A stretch of DNA of 64,000 bases, taken from assembly GCF_030345095.1 (NCBI RefSeq), contig NZ_CP128360.1, positions 4,030,001-4,094,000 on the forward strand, written 5' to 3'. Both the position numbers and the translations under genes were made by a program. The DNA comes from Solwaraspora sp. WMMA2056. GTDB lineage: Bacteria > Actinomycetota > Actinomycetes > Mycobacteriales > Micromonosporaceae. Shown here piece by piece: positions 36,376-46,037 of this stretch. The notes below the pieces were generated by a model. The model saw only the letters and a list, made by a program, of their open reading frames with translations. It was not told where the DNA came from and made no database searches. Each line of letters begins with the position of its first letter. Within the stretch, counting starts at the first letter, position 1.

Positions 36376-36600
36376 GAATCGCCGGCCTCCTCGGACAGGG
36401 ACATTGGGACAGCGACGTCACTCTAGTCACACCCGAGGGGCGGTGGTTCAGGCGGCGAGCCCGTCGGCATCCGCAGATCGGCCGGACGGTCCTCGCCGGA
36501 CGGTCCGTTGCCGGCGGCCGGGTGGCGAGGTGCCGGCAGCCGGCTGGCGCGGCCCCTGGCCCGGTCCGGGCGGCATCGTCAAAGCTGGCCGGGGGCGGCG

Positions 36601-37350
36601 TCAGGAGCCCGGTCGGGGCACACTGTCCGCGGTGTCGGTCACGCTGGCCGGCCGGGGTGCCGTGATCGGTGCCGTGGCCGGCGCCGGGTCAGCGGGGGAC
36701 ACCGTACTGGACCGGGGGTGACGTAAGCCAGGGTGCGTGGCCGGCAGTGACCGGCGGACGACCCACCAGCTCACCGCCAGGCAGGTGGCGACCAGTGGCC
36801 AGCTCAGCCCGGCCCGGGCGACCACCAGCGCCACGACCTGGTCGGCGTGGTACAGCGGGACGAAGACCGCGACCCGGACGACGTACTGACCGACCCACAC
36901 CCAACTGCCGCGACCGTACGCCCGCAGCAGCTCCGGGTCACGCCGCCACCGGCCACGCTGGCCCAGCACCCCACCGACCACCACGCCCAGCAACGGCCAG
37001 CGCACCACGATGCTGACCATCCAGACCAACGCGCTCGCCGCGTTGGAAAGCAGTTGCAGCAGGAAGAAGTCGGTGGCCCGGCCGGTGTAGAGCGCGATGA
37101 TCGCCGCCACACAGACCGCGAGCAGCCCGATCAGCACCGAGCGGGGCCGGTCGTCGCGGCGCAGCCGCAGCGCCGCGATCAGCACACCGGTGGCGACCGC
37201 CGCGATGACGCCGATCCAGATCGACTGCCCACCCAGCGCCCACCCGAGTCCGAACGCCACCGGTGGTGCGGTCGCGTCGACCGCGCCACGCCGACCGCCG
37301 AGCAGCTGTGCCAACGACTCTGTCCGGGTGTCCTCCGACGTTGCGGTCAC
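36601..37350 (-). CDS. DUF3159 polytopic membrane protein
   Basis: A 249-aa protein with about six hydrophobic segments. Features of DUF3159: ESLAQLLGGRRGAVDATAPPVAFGLGW at the N-terminus (core LGGRRGAVDATAPP), VLIGLLAVCVAAIIALYTGRATDFFL, and RWRRDPELLRAYGRGSWVWVGQYVVRV. Function of the family is unknown. The start is GTG 37350, seven bases after GGAGG; the frame continues upstream through the iron box. That box (37376-37394) lies about 25 bp upstream and suggests repression by an IdeR/DmdR-type regulator under iron sufficiency. Confidence 0.85.
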   Translation of the reverse strand: MTATSEDTRTESLAQLLGGRRGAVDATAPPVAFGLGWALGGQSIWIGVIAAVATGVLIAALRLRRDDRPRSVLIGLLAVCVAAIIALYTGRATDFFLLQLLSNAASALVWMVSIVVRWPLLGVVVGGVLGQRGRWRRDPELLRAYGRGSWVWVGQYVVRVAVFVPLYHADQVVALVVARAGLSWPLVATCLAVSWWVVRRSLPATHPGLRHPRSSTVSPADPAPATAPITAPRPASVTDTADSVPRPGS

Positions 37351-37375
37351 CGTTCCGCCTCCCGTCCACCAACGC

Positions 37376-37394
37376 TTAGGTAAGCCTAACGTCA
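37376..37394. promoter_or_regulatory. IdeR/DmdR-like iron box
   Basis: TTAGGTAAGCCTAACGTCA matches the actinobacterial iron-box consensus TWAGGTWAGSCTWACCTWA at 17 of 19 positions, with a perfect TTAGG/CCTAA core. It overlaps the stop codon of the TgpA-like gene and is 25 bp upstream of the DUF3159 start, where a repressor would block transcription of that gene. Confidence 0.75.
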
Positions 37395-39722
37395 GTGGTG
37401 ACCGCGCCGGTATGTCGGCGACCCTCGCCGGCGCCAGCGCAACGGCCCCGGATGCAGCGACCAGAGGATCCGTCGCCACCACGGGCGGCGCGAACGCAGC
37501 GCTGCCACGTACTCGGTGGCGTACGTCCCGGCCCTGGTCGCCTGCCCCTGGTCGGCCTGCCTGGGTGCGAACGTGGCGAGGTTCACCACCTCGGCGAGTG
37601 GTGCCAGGCTCGGCAGCGGCCCGCCCGGCAGCGACCCGCTGTGCCGGGTCACCTCACTGGCGGACAGATGTGCGCCGGCCGGATGACCAGCGAGCCGCAG
37701 GGCGTCGACCACCTCCAGCCAGGCCCCGGCGATCCGGTCCGCCGGTGCCCCGACTGCCAACCGGTGCCGCCGCTGCCGGCGGCGTAGGACCAGCACCGCG
37801 ACGATTCCCCCGGCGAGGACGGCGACGATGGCGCCGCCGGCGGTGGAGATCAGCCACCCGTCGCCACGCGCGGGAGGCGACCCGCCTGCCGCCGCCGACG
37901 GGGGAGTGGGTGCCGCGTCGACCTCGGGCAGCGAGGTCGGCTCCACCGGCGGTGTCGACTCGACCGGCGCCGGCCGGAAATCCTCCTCGACCGGGCGGGG
38001 GGTGGAGTCCGGTCGAGGCAGTGGATCGAACGGTACCCAGCCGACACCGGCGAACAGCACCTCCGGCCAGGCGACCGCGTGCACGCCCTGCACCATCCCG
38101 CCACCGGGCGGCCCGACGAACCCGACGACGACCCGGGTCGGCAGGCCCATCAGCCGGCCGAGCAGGGCGTACGCGGTGGCGAACTGCTCGGAAGTGCCGC
38201 GTTGGCCGCCGGCATCGCGGGGGCCGAGCAGGAAGAAGCCCAGATTCGGGTACGCGTGCCCACTCGGCGCGTCGGCGACCAACCGGTAGTGCTCGGCGAG
38301 GAACTGTTCGGCGGCCAACGCACGCTGATACGGTGCACCGTTGTCCTCGGCGAGCTGCCGGGCCAGCCGGCTGATGTCGGCCGGTACGCCGTCGGCGACT
38401 CGCAGCACCCGCGCCACCGACTCGCCGGCCGGTACGTCGGCCGTGGTCAACGCGTTCAGCGCGGGCCGTGGCGGCACCGATTCGACCTGATAGCTCACCC
38501 CGGCGGTGAGCCCTTCCGGGTGCAGCAGGGTGCCGCTGGTCGCGTCGTAGGCGACCCGGACCCCGTCCACCCGCGACGGGGTCGGTATCGCGGGCAGCAG
38601 CCGACCGGTCAGCTGCGCGACGGTGATCCGCTGGCGGACCGGCCGACTCTCGGCGTGGGCCAGCGTGATCCCGTCCGACGGGGACTCCGGCAGGACCCGG
38701 CCGGCGTTGCGGTAGGTGCCGCCGACCCGCCAGGTCACTCCGTCGTAGTCGTGCAGCACCGCCAGCCGTAGCCGTGCCGGGCCGGCCTGTGCCGCCGGTC
38801 CGACCGGCGCTTCGTCGCTGCCGCCGGCGACGGCGGTGACCTGTACGTCGAACAACGGCTGGTCCGGGTTGAGCGCCCAACCGGAGATCCGACTCAACGG
38901 ATTCTCGTCGAGACTGTCCACCTGCGGTGGGGTGACGTAGCGCCGGGGATCGACGCCGGTGGTGGCGATCCGGGCGACCAGCACCGGGGCGGTCAGCGCC
39001 ACCACGAGAAGCACCGCACCGGCACCGGCGGCGGACAGCGCCGCCGAACGCAGCCGCAGCGCACCGACCCTCGTCGGCGTCGGCCGGCTCCCGCCCGACG
39101 CCGACGCGACACCCGCCTGCGGCGTCGCCGTCCCACCGGCGCGCGCCTCTGCGGTGAGAGCCAGACCGAGCGCCGTCGCCGCGATGAAACCGACCGCCGG
39201 CCAGTGTGCCGGCTCGGCGTTCGGGCCGACGACGAACACCGCGGCACCGAACAGCAGCACCGGCGGCAGGCAGCCGAGCAGCATCCGCCGGCCCCGGACC
39301 GCGAGCTCGGTCGCGGTGAAGCCGGCGAGCCAGCTGGCGACGACCGGCACCAGTACCGTGTCCGGCACCGGCTCCATCGGGATCATCGCGGTCAACAGCC
39401 GGGGTACACCGTTGACCGCGGCCTCGGCCAGCAGCACCGACACCGGACCAGGTAGCTCGGACCGACGCGCCGTCCACCACCCGGCGGCCAGCAGGTAGCC
39501 GGCCATCGACATCACCGACAGCGGAGCCACCTGCCAGTTCGGCAGCCGCCGGGCGACCGTGCCGACCACGACGGCGCTTCCGCCGGCACCGGCGACGAGC
39601 CAGGTGGCCACCGGCCCGTCATAGATCCGCCCGAGCAGGGCCGCCGCGCACCCGATCAGCACGATCAGCACCGCCGGCACCGCCAGCCGATCGACTCCGC
39701 TCCTGCGCCGGGTGCCGTTCAC
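37392..39722 (-). CDS. TgpA-like membrane protein with degenerate transglutaminase domain
   Basis: 776 aa. Five or six N-terminal transmembrane helices, a DUF3488-like extracytoplasmic region, a transglutaminase-like domain about residues 460-580, one more helix (STAGGAIVAVLAGGIVAVLVL) and a cytosolic tail. In the core motif GTSEQFATAYALLGRLMGLP the catalytic Cys position (normally C-E-x-F-A) is Ser; the His (GVHAVAWPEVLF) and Asp (VPFDPL) positions remain. It is therefore probably not a thiol transglutaminase. ATG at 39722 overlaps the DUF58 stop by four bases. It forms an operon with DUF58 and MoxR genes, as such proteins usually do. Confidence 0.85.
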   Translation of the reverse strand: MNGTRRRSGVDRLAVPAVLIVLIGCAAALLGRIYDGPVATWLVAGAGGSAVVVGTVARRLPNWQVAPLSVMSMAGYLLAAGWWTARRSELPGPVSVLLAEAAVNGVPRLLTAMIPMEPVPDTVLVPVVASWLAGFTATELAVRGRRMLLGCLPPVLLFGAAVFVVGPNAEPAHWPAVGFIAATALGLALTAEARAGGTATPQAGVASASGGSRPTPTRVGALRLRSAALSAAGAGAVLLVVALTAPVLVARIATTGVDPRRYVTPPQVDSLDENPLSRISGWALNPDQPLFDVQVTAVAGGSDEAPVGPAAQAGPARLRLAVLHDYDGVTWRVGGTYRNAGRVLPESPSDGITLAHAESRPVRQRITVAQLTGRLLPAIPTPSRVDGVRVAYDATSGTLLHPEGLTAGVSYQVESVPPRPALNALTTADVPAGESVARVLRVADGVPADISRLARQLAEDNGAPYQRALAAEQFLAEHYRLVADAPSGHAYPNLGFFLLGPRDAGGQRGTSEQFATAYALLGRLMGLPTRVVVGFVGPPGGGMVQGVHAVAWPEVLFAGVGWVPFDPLPRPDSTPRPVEEDFRPAPVESTPPVEPTSLPEVDAAPTPPSAAAGGSPPARGDGWLISTAGGAIVAVLAGGIVAVLVLRRRQRRHRLAVGAPADRIAGAWLEVVDALRLAGHPAGAHLSASEVTRHSGSLPGGPLPSLAPLAEVVNLATFAPRQADQGQATRAGTYATEYVAALRSRRPWWRRILWSLHPGPLRWRRRGSPTYRRGHH

Positions 39723-40891
39723 CGGGCACCCACCGCGTCCCAGCCGGCGGCGAACTCGGCACCGTCGGCGGCGTCGACGACCAGTACGCCGGCGAGCGGC
39801 ACCGCGCCGGCCCCGGCTGCCGGGGCCGGCGTACCCGTGATCCGACCGACCAGCACCACCGGGAACACCGACTTCAGGGCACCGACGCGCGCGACGGCCT
39901 CGCTGTCGCCGGCACCGGTCAGGTAGACCAGCGTGTCGCCCGGTCGTTGCTGACGTAGCTGGTCGCAGACCTGCCGGACCGGGTCGGGTCCGGCGAGGCG
40001 CCCGGCCGGGGCCAACGTCACCGCGGCCAACCTGTCCAGCGGGTGGCCGTCGACGGGCGTCTGGTCCACCACCATCCGCAGCAGTACCGGCAGTTCCGCC
40101 CGGATCGCGGCGTCGACGACCGACGCGGCGGCCTCGCAGGCCGCCTCGAACGTGAGCGAACCGTCGCTGGTGCTGTCCGGGTGGGCGAGTATCCGGTTGT
40201 CCAGTAGCACCACCAGCCGGGGCAGGCTGGTGTCCACCTGCTCACGCACCATCAGCTGGCCGATCCGGGCGCTGGTGCGCCAGTGGACCCGACGGAGCTC
40301 GTCGCCGACGACGTACTCCCGCAGTAAGTCGAAGGTGATGCTGCCGTGCGGGACCCGGTCGATCTGCCCGTCGAGGCTGCGGGCGACCCCGGCCGGCACC
40401 GCCTGCAACGGGTGCACCTGCGGCCGGATCCAGACCTGGACCGGATCACCGTACCGGCGGGCCAGGGCGACCAGCCCGAACGGATCCCGGCGGGACACCT
40501 GCAGCGGGCCGACCGTCAGCACCGCGCGCCGGTCGGTCGGCACCGGGTAGCGCACTGTCGTCTGCGCCCCGGGTCGCAGTCTGACCAGCGGCACCGTGAG
40601 CCAGCGCGGTCCGCAGCGTTCCTCGGCGAGCAGACTCGCCGACCCCCAGCGGCGCTGGTTGTCGATCACCAGGGTCGCGACACACTCGTCGCCCCGGTTC
40701 ACCCGGTCCGGCTGCACGCTGCGGCGTACCGCCAGACGAGGCTGCCAGGACACGGCGGCGGCGGCGTAGCCGATCACGACCAGCCCGGCGGCGCCGAGCA
40801 GCACCAGCTCGGCGTACCCGAGCACGGAGCCGACGACGGTGAGCAGCGCCGAAGCGACACCGAGGCCGAGACAGCGGGACGTGACGGTCAT
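39719..40891 (-). CDS. DUF58 domain protein
   Basis: 390 aa with two N-terminal transmembrane helices (LGLGVASALLTVVGSVLGYA and a second) and the DUF58 signature GDELRRVHWRTSARIGQLMVRE, followed by a von Willebrand A-like region with VVLLDNRI. DUF58 proteins are constant partners of MoxR AAA+ ATPases and are thought to help assembly or activation of complexes. The start is ten bases after the MoxR stop; its stop overlaps the TgpA-like start (ATGA). Confidence 0.88.
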   Translation of the reverse strand: MTVTSRCLGLGVASALLTVVGSVLGYAELVLLGAAGLVVIGYAAAAVSWQPRLAVRRSVQPDRVNRGDECVATLVIDNQRRWGSASLLAEERCGPRWLTVPLVRLRPGAQTTVRYPVPTDRRAVLTVGPLQVSRRDPFGLVALARRYGDPVQVWIRPQVHPLQAVPAGVARSLDGQIDRVPHGSITFDLLREYVVGDELRRVHWRTSARIGQLMVREQVDTSLPRLVVLLDNRILAHPDSTSDGSLTFEAACEAAASVVDAAIRAELPVLLRMVVDQTPVDGHPLDRLAAVTLAPAGRLAGPDPVRQVCDQLRQQRPGDTLVYLTGAGDSEAVARVGALKSVFPVVLVGRITGTPAPAAGAGAVPLAGVLVVDAADGAEFAAGWDAVGAR

Positions 40892-40901
40892 GGCGGCCGG
40901 C

Positions 40902-41897
40902 TCAGACCGGCGTCGGCGCGGGCTGGCCCGAGGGCAGCGGCACCGGCACCGCGCGGGTCGCCTCGGCGAGCACCTCGGCGGCGGTGACGCCCCGCAGTTG
41001 GGCGTCGGCGGTGAGCAGCAGCCGATGGGCGAACACCGGCTCCACCAGCGCCTTGAGATCCTCCGGCAGGACGAAGCCGCGCCCGTTGACGAGCGCGTAC
41101 GCGCACGCGGCACGGGTCAACGCGATCACCCCCCGTGGACTGACCCCCACCCGGACCTGAGGATGTGACCGGGTGGCGGTGGCCAGCCGGACGGCGTACC
41201 CGTAGAGCGGGTCGGCGATGTGCACCCGCTGGGCCAACCGGATCAGCTCGCCGACGGTGGCGGTGTCGGTGACCGCTTCGAGTGCGTCCGGAGAGCGCAG
41301 CGTTGCGCCACGGAGCACCTCGATCTCGGTCTGTTCGTCGGGATAGCCCACCGACAACCGGACCAGGAAGCGGTCCAGTTGCGCCTCCGGCAGCCGGTAC
41401 GTGCCGTCCATCTCGACCGGGTTCTGGGTGGCGACGACGAGGAACGGCCGGGGGACGGCGTGCCGCACCCCGTCGACGGTGACCGTCCGTTCCTCCATCA
41501 CCTCCAGCAGCGCGGACTGGGTCTTCGGGGAGGCCCGGTTGATCTCGTCGGCGATGACGATGTTGGCGAACACCGGTCCCGGGTGGAACTCGAAACCCTG
41601 GGTCGACTGGTTGAAGATGGTCACCCCGGACACGTCGGCCGGCAGCAGATCGGGGGTGAACTGGATGCGCCGCCAGTGGCCGTGCACCGTGGCGGCGATC
41701 GCCCGGGCCAGCGTCGTCTTGCCCACCCCTGGTACGTCCTCCAGCAGCACGTGCCCCTGGGCGAACAGGGCCGTCAACGCGAGCCGGACCACCTCGGGTT
41801 TGCCCAGCACCACGGTGGCGATCCGGCTGGCAAGGCGGGTGGCGACCGAGGCGAAGCCGGCCACCTCGGACGGAGTCAAGGGTGCGGTCGCGGTCAC
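40902..41897 (-). CDS. MoxR-family AAA+ ATPase
   Basis: 331 aa. Walker A in LLEDVPGVGKTTLARAIA, Walker B in NIVIADEINRASPKTQSALLE, sensor 1 in LVVATQNPVEMDGTYRLPEAQLDRF and the lid domain with VRVGVSPRGVIAL. MoxR ATPases act as chaperone-like activators of VWA/DUF58 partners. GTG at 41897 is chosen because AAGGAG lies nine bases upstream; a longer frame from 41981 lacks a site. It lies between the FN3 gene (97-bp gap) and the DUF58 gene (10-bp gap). Confidence 0.92.
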   Translation of the reverse strand: MTATAPLTPSEVAGFASVATRLASRIATVVLGKPEVVRLALTALFAQGHVLLEDVPGVGKTTLARAIAATVHGHWRRIQFTPDLLPADVSGVTIFNQSTQGFEFHPGPVFANIVIADEINRASPKTQSALLEVMEERTVTVDGVRHAVPRPFLVVATQNPVEMDGTYRLPEAQLDRFLVRLSVGYPDEQTEIEVLRGATLRSPDALEAVTDTATVGELIRLAQRVHIADPLYGYAVRLATATRSHPQVRVGVSPRGVIALTRAACAYALVNGRGFVLPEDLKALVEPVFAHRLLLTADAQLRGVTAAEVLAEATRAVPVPLPSGQPAPTPV

Positions 41898-41994
41898 GGG
41901 GTCGTTCTCCTTGCCGAGCGGATCGTGGCCGGTTGGGTGACCGGCCGGGCGTGCTGGGCCACGGCGGGCCGGGCTGACCACCCGGGCCGGGTGG

Positions 41995-44688
41995 TCAGCA
42001 GGTGGGCAGTGCGTTCAGGTTGTCGCCGCCGGCCAGGTTCAGCCAGGCCCACGGGATGTAGTTTTGGCCGGAGTACTCGACCCGGATCCACCAGGTGCTG
42101 GCCTTGTTCCCGTTGTAGATCCAGGCGTCGACGTGCTCACCGGACCGCCGGCACAGCGCGGTCAACCGGGTGCCGTTGGGCACCCAACCCACCTGACGGT
42201 CGTTGTCCTGCTCCGGTACGGCGAAGATCTCGTTGCCGTTGCGCCCCGGCACGTCGGAGTCGCAGTACGTCCGCTGTTCGCCGTCCGGTCCGTTCACGCA
42301 GGTGGCGGTCCCCTGGAGGGCGGCGGTCGCCCGGGTGTGGCCGGCCGTGCCGGTGCCGGCGGCGTTGCTGGCACGCACAGTGAGGGTGTACGACCGCCCC
42401 GGCCACAGCCCGGTCACCCGGATGCTGTCGCATCCGCCGGTGACGGTCGGCCCACCGTCGACCCCGGCACTGCAGCTCGGCTGCCCGCCACCGGCGTCGA
42501 CGGTGAAGGCCAGAGTCACCGAGTTGGTGTCGGCGGTGGCCCCGGTGACGGTGACCTTCGGCGGTGCGACGGTCCGGGCGGTGGTGGTGACCGCCGGTCC
42601 GTCGCCGGCCTCGTTGACCGCGTGGACCGACACCGGGACGTCGGCACCGTCGCCGAGCCCGGTGACGGTGACCCCGGTGCCGTCGGCGACGTCGGTGCGT
42701 CGGTCACCGGCGACCACGACGTACCCGGTCACCGGACGGCCGTTGCCGGCAGCCGGCTGCCAGCCGACCCGGATCGCGCCGCGCTGGTCGGCCACGGTGC
42801 TGGCGGTCACCGACCCCGGCTCACCGGGAACCGTGAACGGCACGACCGTGTTGCTCAGCGGCGACGCCGTCGAGTGGGCACCCTGGTCACTGACGGCGAC
42901 GACGGTGAACGCGTACTGCGTACCGTAGTCGAGGGTGCCGGGCGCGACGACCAGCTCGGTGCCGTCGGTGTCGCCAGCCGGCGCGTCGGACTGCGCAGAC
43001 CCGGCCGTCACCACGTATCCGGTGACGGTGTTGCCCTGCCCGTCGGCGGCCGGCCAGCTGACCAGGACCGAACCGTCCGGGCGGGCCTCGGCTGTGACAC
43101 TGGTCGGGGCGTCGGGAACCGCCGCGGTGGGCACGACCGGATTGGACTCCCGGCGCGGGCCGGCACCTTCGGCGTTCACCGCGTGTACGGAGAACCGGTA
43201 GGTGTCACCGTTGGTCAGCCCGGTGACGTCGAACGACCGTTGGTTGGCGCCGACCTCGACGGTGGTGCCGGCACCGGTGATCACGTACCGCAGGATGCTC
43301 GCGCCGTTGTCCGGTGCCGCACGCCAGGTGACCCGCGCCGTGGTGTCGCCGGCGGCGGCGGTGACGTTGCGTGGGGCGCCCGGCGGGCCGACCGTCGGTG
43401 CCGGCGGCGGAGGCGGTGGCGGGGGCGCCGGTGGCGGGTCACCGCCGAGGATGTCGTTGACGTACTTGTCGACCTCGTGCACCTCGTGCTGGTCGGTCAC
43501 GACCCGGGCGGTGGCCGCGTCGGGTGCGTTGATGAACAGATGGTTCTCCCGGACCTCCAGCTCAAGGGGGCCGGATGCCTCGGGGATGCCGATCGTCGTC
43601 GGTGCCGCGCCGGAGGCGTCGAAGGCGTAGACCTCGCGGGCGCGTTCGTCGGCGCAGTAGATCCGGCCGGCCCAGGCGACCGCGGCGCGCAACGCCGTGC
43701 CCTCGCCGGGCACCGTCAACTCGCTGACCGCGCCGGCGGGATCGATCATCAGCACCCGACGTCGCTCCGGCACGGTCACCACGAGCTGATCGCCGGTGGA
43801 CCGGGTCGGCATGATCCCCGGACCCCGCAGGTCCAGGCGGATCTCGCGGGTGGTGTCGCCACGCAGCACGGTCACCGTGCCGGCCGTGCGGTTGAGCACC
43901 GCGACCCCGTCGTCGAGTGCGGACAAGGCGAGCTCGTTGCGGGGCGGCGCGACGGCGACCGTCCGGACCAGGGTGGGCCCGGGCAGCCCGGCGGTGGCGT
44001 CCGGGGTCGTCGGCGTCGCAACGGGCAGGGAGGAGTCGAAGACCGTGTCCGGAGCACCCTGCGCGGGCGCCTCCGGCAACGGGGCGGCGGTGATCGCCGA
44101 CACGGTACCTTCGCTCGGCACCCCGATCCACAACCGGCCGGCCCCGTCGAAGTACCCGCCGGTGATCCCCGGGGGGTAGCGCACCGGCTCACCGACCGGC
44201 TGCAGCGACCTCGGGTCGATCTGACGGACCACTCCCTGCACCGCGTCGACGATGAAGGCCGCGTCGTCATGCAGGGCGACGCTGACACCGAGGCCGGTGG
44301 TGCTGCGGGTCGTCGCGCTGATCTGCAGGGTGGCGAGATTGAGGGAGCTGATCTGACCGGTCGCGAGGTCCCGCAGAACGAGGAACTGGTCGGTCTGGAC
44401 GATCTGCATCTGATGGCTGCGGGAGTCGGCGACCTCCACGCGGGTGTCGACCCGACCGGTCAGCCCGTTGACTCTGGCCAGCTCGCTGCGCGCGGAACTC
44501 CACAGCCAGGAACTCGCGTCGTAGCCGGCGACCGCGTGGTCGGCGGCACCGAGCCCCAGCACGGTCAGACCCATCCCGGCGACCAGGGCCGTCACCGTAC
44601 CGATCGTGACCAGCGCGCCCCGGCCGCGCAACGGACGTCGGACCGCCGCCGCAGTGCCCTGCGTGATGCCTTTGCCGGTACGTGACAC
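41995..44688 (-). CDS. Large exported fibronectin type III repeat protein
   Basis: About 897 aa. After a short cytosolic N-terminus there is one hydrophobic segment (ALVTIGTVTALVAGMGLTVL), then a probable beta-propeller of about 350 residues (repeated 'VVRQIDPRSL', 'GRLWIGVPSEGTVSAI' style segments), a Pro-rich hinge with a run of eight or more Pro, three to four FN3 domains (PGAPRNVTAAAGDTTARVTW and similar) and a C-terminal 80-residue domain with Cys pairs and WWIRVEYSGQNYIPWAWLNL. GTG at 44688 is preferred (GGGAGG nine bases upstream) over GTG 44790. It is the first gene of the MoxR/DUF58/TgpA operon; a cell-surface structural or sensing role is inferred. Confidence 0.85.
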   Translation of the reverse strand: MSRTGKGITQGTAAAVRRPLRGRGALVTIGTVTALVAGMGLTVLGLGAADHAVAGYDASSWLWSSARSELARVNGLTGRVDTRVEVADSRSHQMQIVQTDQFLVLRDLATGQISSLNLATLQISATTRSTTGLGVSVALHDDAAFIVDAVQGVVRQIDPRSLQPVGEPVRYPPGITGGYFDGAGRLWIGVPSEGTVSAITAAPLPEAPAQGAPDTVFDSSLPVATPTTPDATAGLPGPTLVRTVAVAPPRNELALSALDDGVAVLNRTAGTVTVLRGDTTREIRLDLRGPGIMPTRSTGDQLVVTVPERRRVLMIDPAGAVSELTVPGEGTALRAAVAWAGRIYCADERAREVYAFDASGAAPTTIGIPEASGPLELEVRENHLFINAPDAATARVVTDQHEVHEVDKYVNDILGGDPPPAPPPPPPPPAPTVGPPGAPRNVTAAAGDTTARVTWRAAPDNGASILRYVITGAGTTVEVGANQRSFDVTGLTNGDTYRFSVHAVNAEGAGPRRESNPVVPTAAVPDAPTSVTAEARPDGSVLVSWPAADGQGNTVTGYVVTAGSAQSDAPAGDTDGTELVVAPGTLDYGTQYAFTVVAVSDQGAHSTASPLSNTVVPFTVPGEPGSVTASTVADQRGAIRVGWQPAAGNGRPVTGYVVVAGDRRTDVADGTGVTVTGLGDGADVPVSVHAVNEAGDGPAVTTTARTVAPPKVTVTGATADTNSVTLAFTVDAGGGQPSCSAGVDGGPTVTGGCDSIRVTGLWPGRSYTLTVRASNAAGTGTAGHTRATAALQGTATCVNGPDGEQRTYCDSDVPGRNGNEIFAVPEQDNDRQVGWVPNGTRLTALCRRSGEHVDAWIYNGNKASTWWIRVEYSGQNYIPWAWLNLAGGDNLNALPTC

Positions 44689-44933
44689 AGTCGCTCGCCT
44701 CCCGTGACGTCGCCGGATCGTCCGTTGTGCCTCATCGTCGTCCGCCGTTGCCGTGTCGCTGCTGCCGAACAGGTCGGACGGCGCGTACACCCAGGCTGAC
44801 CGCAGGTCATCCTATGGGCCCTGCGGTCAATGCGTAAAACCCGTGCACCAGCCCTGTGGACAACTGTCGGACCCGGTCTGTCGAATGCGCGTGACATTCA
44901 CATCCGTGCAGGCCAGCCGAGGGATCCGAATGT

Positions 44934-46037
44934 TCAGTCCGGATTCTGGCGACCGGTGCACACCTGATCGGACGGTAGGTACTCGTCGGCAGAGTAGACA
45001 GCCAGCACCGCGAAGCAGTAGTCGGCCTCGGGATTGAGACCGTTGACGGTAAACGTCGTCGTGCCGGGCGGGACCGTGGCCAACGCGCCGAGTTGCTGCC
45101 CGCTGCGGCCGCTGGCCACGATGAACGGCACCGTTCCCGCGGTCGGATCGGTCCAGTTGATCGTGATGGCGGTGCGGTCGTCGGTGAGCCGTACCCCGGT
45201 CGGTGGATCTGCCCCCGTGCCCGCCGGATCAGGCCGCTGGGGTGTCCCGGTCGGACTGGTCTGCCTGTCGAGCAGGACCGTCATTCCCACCATGACCACG
45301 ACGACGGCGGCGATCACCGCGGCTGCGGCGGCGCCGATCGCCACCACGGCCGGTACACCGGACGTACCTCGGACGTTCGGTGCCGCCGGGACGACGACGG
45401 GGTCGGGCGGCGGCGCCAGCGACCGGCCCGGCGCAGCCGGCGCGGGGTCGTGGTCCGGCCGGGGCAGCGTCGTCGGTGGGTCCGACGGGACAGATCCGGG
45501 CGGTGTGGCCTGTCCGGGCGGGACAGTTCCGGGCGGTGTGGCCTGTCCGGGCGGGACAGTTCCGGGCGGTGCGGCCTGTCCGGGCGGTGCGGCCGGTGCT
45601 GCCTGCGGCGACCACTGGCGCAGAAGGCGCACCGCCTCGGTCACCTGCCAGTGGTCGGCGCCGAGCACCGTCGCGCCGGCGTCGGCGACCCGTGTCATGT
45701 TGCGGCGGGCCTCGTGCCGGTTGCCGAGTTCGTCGGCGACCAGGCCCAGGTCGAACGCGATGGCGAGCATGGCGGGGTGGGTCTCGCCGAGACGGCGTTC
45801 GCCGGCGGCCAACGTCTCCTCGAGCACCCGGCGGGCCGCCGGCGGATCATCCTGGGCCCGGTACAGGTCGGCAAGCAGGTGGCCGGTGCGCAGCACCTCG
45901 GGGTCGTCGTCGCCGAAGGTGCCGCGTCCGGCGGTCAGCGCGCGGTGCAGATAGTCGACCGCGGTAGGCAGTTCGCCCGCGTCGCGCATCGCTCCCGCGC
46001 GTCGACGTACCTCGGTGAGTGGGGAAGGTTGTGCCAC
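44934..46037 (-). CDS. TPR protein with membrane helix and C-terminal FN3 domain
   Basis: About 367 aa. N-terminal kinesin-light-chain-type TPR repeats (AVDYLHRALTAGRGTFGDDD, ARRVLEETLAAGERRLGETH, EARRNMTRVADAGATVLGADH), a Pro/Gly-rich linker with three 11-residue repeats, one transmembrane helix (VVAIGAAAAAVIAAVVVVMV) and an extracellular FN3-like domain (PPTGVRLTDDRTAITINWTD). GTG 46037 is the likely start although its ribosome binding site is poor. It precedes the FN3 gene on the same strand by 245 bp and may signal with that envelope operon. It diverges from the megasynthase genes. Confidence 0.75.
   Translation of the reverse strand: MAQPSPLTEVRRRAGAMRDAGELPTAVDYLHRALTAGRGTFGDDDPEVLRTGHLLADLYRAQDDPPAARRVLEETLAAGERRLGETHPAMLAIAFDLGLVADELGNRHEARRNMTRVADAGATVLGADHWQVTEAVRLLRQWSPQAAPAAPPGQAAPPGTVPPGQATPPGTVPPGQATPPGSVPSDPPTTLPRPDHDPAPAAPGRSLAPPPDPVVVPAAPNVRGTSGVPAVVAIGAAAAAVIAAVVVVMVGMTVLLDRQTSPTGTPQRPDPAGTGADPPTGVRLTDDRTAITINWTDPTAGTVPFIVASGRSGQQLGALATVPPGTTTFTVNGLNPEADYCFAVLAVYSADEYLPSDQVCTGRQNPD
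45487..45585. repeat. Three tandem 33-bp repeats in the TPR gene
   Basis: Units 45487-45519, 45520-45552 and 45553-45585 differ by only one or two bases. They encode three copies of the 11-residue unit PPGQATPPGTV (with Ala/Ser variants) in the linker between TPR and membrane helix. Copy number probably varies between strains. Confidence 0.85.

Noticed and set aside
36376-36600. A short gene between the DUF3159 gene and the Pro/Ala-rich protein gene
   Set aside because: Open frames here are short, lack ribosome binding sites and give Arg/Gly/Pro-rich translations.
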